NCBI GenBank assembly: GCA_937901865.1
Contig: CALDID010000269.1
Span: 1 to 10,620 of the forward strand
DNA: 10,620 nt
Origin: an uncultured Treponema sp.
GTDB lineage: Bacteria; Spirochaetota; Spirochaetia; Treponematales; Treponemataceae
Reading direction: 5' to 3'
Both the position numbers and the translations under genes were made by a program. Each line of letters starts with the position of its first letter. Positions within the stretch are counted from its first letter, which is position 1. The notes under the pieces are model-generated. The model saw nothing but the letters and a program-made list of their open reading frames with translations, had not been told where the DNA came from and made no database searches. Of the stretch, positions 5,229-10,620 are shown in pieces.

Positions 5229-7418
5229 TTATTTTGAAAATTCTTGCAATCTCTTCATTTCAACGCCCGCTAACAACGTGATGCCGATTCCGTGCGTGTT
5301 GTTGAGCTGCGGCAATAAATGCTCAGAGTAGTATTTTGGATTAAAGGCGAACTCGCTTCCTCTGCACACTCCGTAAAGATTGCCTGCCTTATCGATTGCG
5401 ATTTTCTCAAGTGCGCGATATGCCTTTGAGCAAGCCGCAGTGTATTTTGCAATGTCGCCTTTTAGGTAGCCTGCGCGGATACCGCGAGAGAATGCGCAAA
5501 TGAACATTGACGTGCAGGAGCTTTCTGGATAGCTCTTCGGGTCATTCAACACTTGTCGCCACATACCGTCTTCGCCTTGCACTGCTAAAAATCCTTCTGC
5601 AAGCTCGTTGTAGAACGCTTCAAGTTCGGCTCTTTTTGCGTGGTCTTTAGGCAAAACTGCGAGCAATTCTGTGAGTGAGAAAATTGTCCAGCCGTTGCCT
5701 CTGCCCCACGGTACACCCGTATTCATATTGCGATTGAAGTCGTACACATGCGCCATCAGCTTTTTATCGCTCATAAACAGCCGCTTCTTAAAGCCGATAA
5801 ACTGCTGTGCCGCGTCATCAAGTATAGAAGAATCGTGAGCAAATGCGGCATATCGGCATAAAAACGGCACGCTCATATATAAGTCGTCAGCCCACATTGT
5901 GCCGTTGTGGAATTTGTGCATCATCTGCTTTCGCCAGAAACAGCCGTCTTCAAGGCGCGCTTGCTTCTTTGTGATGTACTCTCCAACGTAGCGAGCGATA
6001 GGCGCATAATCGCCGATGTCCCTATCTTTTGCTACTTCGAGCATTAAAGAGCCGAATGAGCCGCAATCATCAAGAGAATCAATCGAAGTCAAAAGATGAT
6101 GTACCGCCGTAGCTCCGCCGAAGTGCTGTTTGTCGAAAAGTGCGTAATCAAGTGTTTTCACTGCTTTTGCGACGTGGCTTGTAACGTATTCGCCGATGAT
6201 ATTTTTCACTCCGTTTTTCTCGAACAATCGCGCTGTTTCGATAAGTCCGTAAAGTGTTACCCCTAGCGGATAATCCCAATGCCCATACAGCGCATTTTCG
6301 TTGTAAAGCCGTAGCCAGCCGCCTTTTATGTCAAGCCGCCACCACGTCTTTTCTTCTCCCTCTCCGACAAGCGTATCAAAATCGCACACCTTGAGTGAAT
6401 CAAGTGAAGATTTTTCAAATGCACCTGCATACAGCCACGGTAAATCGGTATTTTCAATCAAGAGCGGATTGATAAGCGTTATTTTCTCTCCGTTATCGCT
6501 TTTAAGCGTTACATCAAGAGAAAGGCTTTCGCCTGCTTTATAGCTTGACGGAACGTTTACCGTTGCCAAAACCTCGTGCCGTCCGATACTAAAAAGCTCA
6601 TTGCTTTCGCTAGAGTCGTTAGAATCAATAAAAACGTGAGCAAGTGAGCTTTGTGCGCTGACTTTGCAAGGAGCATCAAGCACAAAAGAGCTTCGAGCAA
6701 TGAGCGTTTTGCCTGCGATGTTCTCGCTTTGAAAAATGCGGGCAAGGTCGCCGAGTGCTTTTTCTTTGTCGCTCCACAGCGGCGTGGAAACTATGAGCTT
6801 TTCAAACTCTTCTATTGATACAGGATTTACTTCGTTCGGCAACTCTGCAACCGTTTTAGAAGAAAGCACATCATTTTCAAAAGGAGATGTGTAATCAAAG
6901 CCCTCCATTTCTTCCATAGAGTGCAAGCCGTGCATAAAGTAGTAATCGAGCTTGCCGAGCCAAGTGCCGAACTCTCCGCCGAAACCGCCTCTCGTCTTTG
7001 TAAAGCGGATGACTAAGTGATTATAGCCCTTTGTAACAGGCAAATCGATAAGCGTTTCTTTGTCTTCGTATCGCTCTGTTTCAAAGGTTGAAGCAAAAAT
7101 CTCTTTGCCGTTGAGCCATACTTTGAACGGAGATTTTCCTTTCATTAAAAAGCGCAAAGAGCCTTCGTTTTCTCTTCTGATTTTGCCCCATAAATAGACA
7201 TAAGAAAACTCTTTTGCATCAGGGAAAAGCGTATTGCCGTCAAAGACATAGCGATAATCGCTGTTTCGCATAATGCCTGCGGTAGTAAAAGCGCGCGCTT
7301 TGTAGTTGCTAATGGGATTCTCACCGATATAGCGATGAGCCATCACGTTTAATGTGTGTTCTATATTGCCGTTTGACTGATTAAAAATAGACTTATAGTC
7401 TTCAAAGTAGTATGCCAT
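5229..7418 (-). CDS. GH105-family unsaturated glycuronyl (rhamnogalacturonyl) hydrolase, two-domain, cytoplasmic
   Basis: The 729-residue product has no signal peptide. Residues about 1-330 form a beta-rich accessory region including KVWLNGKEIFAS (99-110), like sugar-binding sandwich domains of other glycosidases. Residues about 385-725 form the GH88/GH105 (YteR/RhiN type) alpha/alpha-barrel. Markers are DDCGSFG (450-456) and WADDLYM (509-515), which supply the two conserved aspartates (D450 or D451, and D511), then PWGRGNGW (570-577), DGMWRQV (617-623) and SCTSMFICA. Known family members add water to the enol ether of 4,5-unsaturated uronic acids at the end of oligosaccharides made by pectin or rhamnogalacturonan lyases. 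The exact substrate is unknown. It is far longer than the roughly 370-residue single-domain enzymes. No Shine-Dalgarno site precedes ATG 7418, and a TATAAT lies eight bases upstream. Confidence 0.85.
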   Translation of the reverse strand: MAYYFEDYKSIFNQSNGNIEHTLNVMAHRYIGENPISNYKARAFTTAGIMRNSDYRYVFDGNTLFPDAKEFSYVYLWGKIRRENEGSLRFLMKGKSPFKVWLNGKEIFASTFETERYEDKETLIDLPVTKGYNHLVIRFTKTRGGFGGEFGTWLGKLDYYFMHGLHSMEEMEGFDYTSPFENDVLSSKTVAELPNEVNPVSIEEFEKLIVSTPLWSDKEKALGDLARIFQSENIAGKTLIARSSFVLDAPCKVSAQSSLAHVFIDSNDSSESNELFSIGRHEVLATVNVPSSYKAGESLSLDVTLKSDNGEKITLINPLLIENTDLPWLYAGAFEKSSLDSLKVCDFDTLVGEGEEKTWWRLDIKGGWLRLYNENALYGHWDYPLGVTLYGLIETARLFEKNGVKNIIGEYVTSHVAKAVKTLDYALFDKQHFGGATAVHHLLTSIDSLDDCGSFGSLMLEVAKDRDIGDYAPIARYVGEYITKKQARLEDGCFWRKQMMHKFHNGTMWADDLYMSVPFLCRYAAFAHDSSILDDAAQQFIGFKKRLFMSDKKLMAHVYDFNRNMNTGVPWGRGNGWTIFSLTELLAVLPKDHAKRAELEAFYNELAEGFLAVQGEDGMWRQVLNDPKSYPESSCTSMFICAFSRGIRAGYLKGDIAKYTAACSKAYRALEKIAIDKAGNLYGVCRGSEFAFNPKYYSEHLLPQLNNTHGIGITLLAGVEMKRLQEFSK

Positions 7419-7438
7419 AGCATAAATTATAAATGCTA
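7418..7438 (-). promoter_or_regulatory. Putative -10 element very close to the GH105 start (possible leaderless mRNA)
   Basis: On the minus strand TATAAT covers 7431-7426, so transcription would begin about at the ATG (7418). No convincing -35 is visible. TAGCAT (7418-7423) and ATGCTA (7433-7438) form a six-base inverted repeat around it. Confidence 0.35.
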
Positions 7439-7498
7439 ATAGCTAAAAAAATAGTATTTTTTCGTCAGAGAAAATTCTATTGAAGTTTTTATCTAGCT

Positions 7499-8035
7499 AT
7501 GGGCGAAAAGCGGTCGATAATACTAAGTATGGAAAGAGATGAAATAAAGGAAGCGGAAGTTTTTAGGTTAAGCATTTTGCTTGTTGGAAAGGAAGCTCTT
7601 CTTGCTAAACAAAGGCTCTTGAAATTTTACGGTGAAGATATGCCGCTCAAAGAGATTTTTGGCAAGATAAAGAAGCATTTGCCTGAGCCTTGCCGTGTCT
7701 TGATGCCTCCAAAACTCATTGCAGAGATTGAAAGCGGAAACACGACGATGAAAGATGAAGATGCGCTCTTTGCAGAAAAGCAGCTTGATGTTGAGGATAA
7801 AAATGACGAACGCCGTTTGCCTCGCATAATGTATAAAAAGGGTGCATATATGATAAAGAGCCGCGGTAAAACGTATTATTGGGTTGATTTAGACGAATAT
7901 AACCGCTTTGAAGCTGCTGACCCTGAAAATCGATTCTTGTCGCCTGTGCAGTTTTCCGACACTGCTCACAGACAGAATATGTTTTATATGGCAAAGAAAA
8001 AGATAGACGAAGAATTCCCTGTTGAACGTCTATAA
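7499..8035 (+). CDS. Hypothetical protein, 178 residues, family not recognised
   Basis: I do not recognise this protein. The frame is closed by TGA at 7481 upstream, so the earliest ATG is 7499. A second in-frame ATG at 7529 (protein starting MERDEIKEAE) would give 168 residues. Neither has a clear Shine-Dalgarno site. There is no signal peptide or membrane segment, so it is probably cytoplasmic. Charged residues dominate. The N-terminal part (about 12-70) looks helical (EAEVFRLSILLVGKEALLAKQRLL). A charged linker follows at about 80-105, then a compact aromatic stretch at about 110-140 (KKGAYMIKSRGKTYYWVDLDEYNRF). It is divergent from the GH105 gene, about 80 bases away, and has its own terminator. 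Gene-like codon use, length and the terminator support a real gene. Confidence 0.7.
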   Translation: MGEKRSIILSMERDEIKEAEVFRLSILLVGKEALLAKQRLLKFYGEDMPLKEIFGKIKKHLPEPCRVLMPPKLIAEIESGNTTMKDEDALFAEKQLDVEDKNDERRLPRIMYKKGAYMIKSRGKTYYWVDLDEYNRFEAADPENRFLSPVQFSDTAHRQNMFYMAKKKIDEEFPVERL

Positions 8036-8058
8036 ATATTTTTCATTTCCCACCTCTT

Positions 8059-8095
8059 GAGTATCGTGCTTACTTTGCTCGATACTCTTTTTTTT
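8059..8095 (+). terminator. Rho-independent terminator after the 178-residue protein gene
   Basis: GAGTATCG (8059-8066) pairs exactly with CGATACTC (8080-8087), with a further GC/GC pair inside after a T-T mismatch, followed by eight T residues. It separates this gene from the chemoreceptor gene. Confidence 0.9.
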
Positions 8096-8124
8096 GCTTA
8101 TTATTGATTGTTAGAGCAGAAAAG

Positions 8125-8159
8125 TTGAAAATTATTATCTTATGTATTACAATTTTCAA
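8125..8159 (+). promoter_or_regulatory. Sigma-70-type promoter of the chemoreceptor gene, embedded in an inverted repeat
   Basis: TTGAAA (8125-8130) and TACAAT (8148-8153) are 17 bases apart, each one base off consensus. A perfect nine-base inverted repeat, TTGAAAATT (8125-8133) and AATTTTCAA (8151-8159), covers both elements and could be an operator or simply A+T-rich symmetry. Transcription would begin near 8160, giving a leader of about 20 bases containing the AAGGGAG site. Confidence 0.55.
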
Positions 8160-8179
8160 TAAAGGGAGTTTCTGTTCTA

Positions 8180-10285
8180 ATGAAAAGCAATATTTTCAAG
8201 AAAATGCAAAGCCTAAAGGCAAAAATAGTTTTTCTAACGGCTGGTTTAGTTATTTTATCAAATGTTATTCTAGGTTTGATAGCGTATAATACATCTCGTC
8301 CCGCTCTCGAAAACGCTATTAACACTTCTGTAAGAGGTCTAGCAGAGCTTGTTTCAACAAAAATAATTGCACAAAATGAGCGTATCTTTAATGTGCTTGA
8401 AGCCATCGGCGAAATACAGGATATAAAAAATCCAGAAGCCAGCACAGAAGATAAAAATGCTATCCTTCGCAGTGTCAAAAACATCAATTCAATGTTTACG
8501 AATATTGCTTTTTACGACCGTAACGGCGACGGCATTACCGATAAAGGAGAAAAGCTCAATTTTGCTTCTGCAACCTATTTTCAAGAAGCTGCAAAGGGGA
8601 GGCGGTATATTCAAGACCCTTCTGTCAGCAGTGTAAACAATTCTCTTTTGATGTTTTATTCAATTCCTGTGTATGACACAAATCGCACTTTTACAGGAGC
8701 TATTGTTGCGGTGGTAGACGGAAAATCGCTTTGCAATTTCTGCGCAGAAACCACAATCGGAAGCAATGGTCATCCGCTTGTGATAAATCAAAAGACGGGG
8801 CGAACTATCGGAGATGCGAATCCAAAATATGTAGAACAAGGACAAGTGCTGATAAACAATGTACACGAAGGCGGTATGAAAGACGGCATAGAAGCCGCAA
8901 TGAGAGGGGAAAGCGGTGTTGTAACATTCTATGAAGCAAATCGCAAAAAAGTTATGATTGCAGGCTATTTCCCTGTAGGCTCAAATACTGATTGGAGCGT
9001 TTTTTGTATGGCTCCTCGTGATGATTATATGTCGAGTGTTGATGAAATGCTTGCGATTATGGTGATTGCGAGCGTTGTTATCATCATTGTAGCTCTGTGC
9101 TTGGGGTATGTGGTTGTGCATTTGAGCATTGTGCCGCTGCGTAAAGTCAAGACAAACATCAACGAAATTGCGACAGGTAATGCGGATTTAACAAAGCGAA
9201 TTGCTGTTTCTTCTAAAGACGAAGTAGGAGAAGTGGTCAATGGATTTAACAAGTTTACAGAAAAGCTACAAACGATTATCGCAGAAATCAAGAACTCTAA
9301 GAATACGCTTACTGAGGCTGGCGATGATATGGACGCAAGTGCAGAAGATACCGCGGCTTCTATTGCTCAAATCCTTGAGAATATTTCAAACGTGCATAAT
9401 CAGATAGAAAATCAGACTTCGAGCGTGAACCAAACGGCGAGCGCAATGAATGAGATTATGTCTAATGTTGAGTCATTCGATAAGATGATTACGAGCCAGA
9501 GCGCAAATGTTTCCGAAGCGTCGAGCGCAGTAGAGCAGATGATTGGCAATATTGCAAGCGTAAACTCTTCTGTAGAGAAAATGGCGGATTCTTTTGAAGA
9601 TTTGCAGCTTGAAGCGCAGAACGGAGCGAGAAAGCAGGAAGCTGTAAACGAGCGTATCAATCAGATTGAAGCGCAAAGCGAATTGCTGCAGGAAGCGAAC
9701 TCAGCGATTGCCTCTATTGCAAGTCAAACGAACTTACTTGCGATGAATGCCGCAATAGAAGCCGCTCACGCAGGAGATGCAGGAAAGGGCTTTAGTGTTG
9801 TTGCAGACGAAATCCGAAAGCTCTCTGAAACTTCAACCGAGCAGTCTGCTACCATTAGTCAGCAACTCGGTACGATTATGGACGCGATTAAGACCGTTGT
9901 AGCGGCTTCGAGCGAATCGAGCGAGGCGTTTCAGAATGTGTCGGCAAAGATACACGGTACAGATGAGCTTGTGCGCCAAATTAAGAACGCTATGGAAGAA
10001 CAGCACAGCGGTTCAAAGCAGATTATCGACGTATTGCACCAAATGAACGACAGCACACTTGAAGTAAAGAGCGCGTCGGCGGAAATGGCAGAGGGCAACA
10101 AGTCGATTATGAAAGAAATCCTTAATTTGCAAAGTGCGACAGGCGAAATGCGCAACAGTATGGAAAATATGTCTGTCAGTGCGCGCAAAATCGACGAAAC
10201 GGGGGCGGCTCTCAACGACATCACGCGAAAGATGGGCGAATCTATCGACGAAATCGGCGCACAAATCGACCAATTCAAAGTCTGA
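8180..10285 (+). CDS. Methyl-accepting chemotaxis protein (dCache - HAMP - MCP signal)
   Basis: The 701-residue product has a transmembrane segment at about 16-36, an extracytoplasmic sensor at 37-288, a second transmembrane segment at about 290-315, HAMP at about 313-366 and a long coiled-coil signalling domain. The sensor looks like dCache_1: FYDRNGDG (111-118), FQEAAKGRRYIQDPSVSS (134-151) and FYSIPVYD (159-166). The cytoplasmic tip is conserved, SIASQTNLLAMNAAIEAAH (512-530), then GKGFSVVADEIRKL, where CheA and CheW bind. The protein should feed chemotaxis signals to the flagellar motor; the ligand is unknown. The end (DQFKV) has no CheR-tethering pentapeptide. Residues 113-124 match an EF-hand loop. 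ATG 8180 follows AAGGGAG (8162-8168) at 11 bases, slightly long. A terminator lies before the gene, so it is probably transcribed alone. Confidence 0.93.
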   Translation: MKSNIFKKMQSLKAKIVFLTAGLVILSNVILGLIAYNTSRPALENAINTSVRGLAELVSTKIIAQNERIFNVLEAIGEIQDIKNPEASTEDKNAILRSVKNINSMFTNIAFYDRNGDGITDKGEKLNFASATYFQEAAKGRRYIQDPSVSSVNNSLLMFYSIPVYDTNRTFTGAIVAVVDGKSLCNFCAETTIGSNGHPLVINQKTGRTIGDANPKYVEQGQVLINNVHEGGMKDGIEAAMRGESGVVTFYEANRKKVMIAGYFPVGSNTDWSVFCMAPRDDYMSSVDEMLAIMVIASVVIIIVALCLGYVVVHLSIVPLRKVKTNINEIATGNADLTKRIAVSSKDEVGEVVNGFNKFTEKLQTIIAEIKNSKNTLTEAGDDMDASAEDTAASIAQILENISNVHNQIENQTSSVNQTASAMNEIMSNVESFDKMITSQSANVSEASSAVEQMIGNIASVNSSVEKMADSFEDLQLEAQNGARKQEAVNERINQIEAQSELLQEANSAIASIASQTNLLAMNAAIEAAHAGDAGKGFSVVADEIRKLSETSTEQSATISQQLGTIMDAIKTVVAASSESSEAFQNVSAKIHGTDELVRQIKNAMEEQHSGSKQIIDVLHQMNDSTLEVKSASAEMAEGNKSIMKEILNLQSATGEMRNSMENMSVSARKIDETGAALNDITRKMGESIDEIGAQIDQFKV

Positions 10286-10349
10286 CAGCCATAGGCTGTT
10301 TTGTAAGAGCCACAGGTTGTTTTGTAAGAGCCATAGGCTGATTTGCAAA
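10285..10349 (+). repeat. Stop-codon-linked tandem hairpin array (three 21-base units)
   Basis: Units occupy 10287-10307, 10308-10328 and 10329-10349. Each has AGCC, a triloop (ATA or ACA), GGCTG or GGTTG, then TTTTG or ATTTG and TAAG or CAAA. In the first unit ACAGCC (10285-10290) pairs with GGCTGT (10294-10299), followed by T residues, so the stem begins with the last base of the TGA stop. No other terminator is seen after the chemoreceptor gene, so this array may perform that role. Confidence 0.75.
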
Positions 10350-10436
10350 AAATGAGAAAGGCTTTCCTCTCTCGAGAAATCTATCTTTCTTCTCACGGCT
10401 ACAGCCTGCCTTATGGATAGAGTAAATTAAAAACAA

Positions 10437-10575
10437 TAGACCTGTTTGGAAACCTTAAGTCATTGCCGTACTTAGTTTTGTGTTATTGCCGAGCTTGCCT
10501 TTCTGTCATTGCCGTACTTGATACGGCAATCTAAGATTATCGGGTCGAGGTGAGATAATAGACCTGTTCGATAAT
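10437..10575 (+). repeat. Cluster of interspersed TAGACCTGTT / TGTCATT palindromic repeats
   Basis: TAGACCTGTT with GGAAACCTTA leads into a partial palindrome (10437-10478). A further partial copy, GTTATTGCCGAGCTTG, lies at about 10481-10496. A complete copy at 10504-10532 has ATTGCCGTA and TACGGCAAT as exact arms. An inverted ATTATCGGG-type copy covers about 10536-10558, and TAGACCTGTTCGATAAT recurs at 10559-10575, identical to 987-1003. The nested arrangement suggests repeated insertion or recombination among copies. Confidence 0.7.
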
Positions 10576-10585
10576 ATAGTTTTGA

Positions 10586-10605
10586 CAAGGGGCTTAAGCC
10601 CCTTG
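10586..10605. repeat. Perfect 20-base palindrome
   Basis: CAAGGGGCTTAAGCCCCTTG is its own exact reverse complement with no loop. It may be part of another dispersed repeat or an end of a small mobile element cut off by the window edge. Its role is unknown. Confidence 0.6.
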
Positions 10606-10620
10606 CTACATAAAAAAACT

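Larger units (their letters stand above)
10286..10620. other. Non-coding end of the window, composed mostly of repeats
   Basis: No gene is supported here. The stretch contains the hairpin array, a pyrimidine-rich segment (about 10350-10400) without a clear terminator, then a cluster of interspersed palindromes (10437-10575) and a 20-base perfect palindrome (10586-10605). Short open frames that cross it are repeat artefacts. Confidence 0.7.

Noticed and set aside
9025..10278. Several minus-strand open frames inside the chemoreceptor gene
   Set aside because: They are shadows of the biased coiled-coil coding sequence, with no independent start signals or recognisable domains.
10134..10355. Plus-strand open frame with three SHRL-type heptapeptide repeats at its end
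   Set aside because: It lies out of frame inside the chemoreceptor gene and runs into the 21-base array; the peptide repeat simply reflects the seven-codon period.
10013..10396. Minus-strand open frame with LWLLQN-type repeats
   Set aside because: It is antisense to the chemoreceptor gene, and its repeat is the reverse translation of the same hairpin array. No ribosome site or family match is seen.
987..10575. Attachment sites of an integrated element between the 17-base direct repeats
   Set aside because: No integrase, excisionase or phage gene lies between them, and the repeat belongs to a dispersed family with further diverged copies.

Overview
The window looks like a chromosomal segment of a host-associated spirochaete, most likely a gut, rumen or oral Treponema. 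This is an inference from gene content, not from a marker gene. It rests on a surface protein joining a Listeria-Bacteroides (InlB B-type) repeat to a DUF1566-like C-terminal domain ending in CAVRAF, an outer-membrane-lipoprotein-sorting-type protein, a beta-barrel outer membrane protein, a methyl-accepting chemotaxis protein and a cytoplasmic GH105 enzyme for pectin fragments. Intergenic DNA is crowded with short interspersed palindromic repeats.

Layout. Positions 1-951 (+) hold the 3' part of the InlB-repeat/DUF1566 surface protein. Positions 952-1342 are non-coding and hold several dispersed repeats. A secreted LolA-like protein (1343-2158, +) is followed by a short tandem hairpin array and a strong terminator. 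An A+T-rich minus-strand pair follows: a DUF3990 ADP-ribosyltransferase-like protein (2463-3062) and a small DUF3791 protein (2248-2463). They overlap by one base and look like a toxin-antitoxin type module. Two more minus-strand genes follow: a 601-residue outer membrane beta-barrel protein (3293-5098) and, upstream of it, a 729-residue GH105 protein (5229-7418). Two plus-strand genes come next: an unrecognised 178-residue protein (7499-8035) with a clear terminator, then a dCache/HAMP/MCP-signal chemoreceptor (8180-10285) with a good sigma-70-type promoter. The last 335 bases are non-coding and again full of repeats.

How the genes may work together. The GH105 enzyme and the co-directional barrel protein could form a small unit for uptake and breakdown of unsaturated pectin or rhamnogalacturonan oligosaccharides; the nearby chemoreceptor senses an unknown ligand. 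The ART-like pair is probably an acquired defence or addiction cassette. The most unusual sequence-level pattern is that three unrelated genes (LolA-like, barrel protein, chemoreceptor) are each followed at or within about a dozen bases of the stop codon, and in the sense orientation, by a tandem array of a 19-21 bp unit that folds into a tiny triloop hairpin followed by a T-run. A second repeat family (a TAGACCTGTT module plus a TGTCATT palindrome) marks the first intergenic region, the spacer after the barrel gene and the end of the window.

No rRNA, tRNA, CRISPR array, transposase or phage gene was seen.
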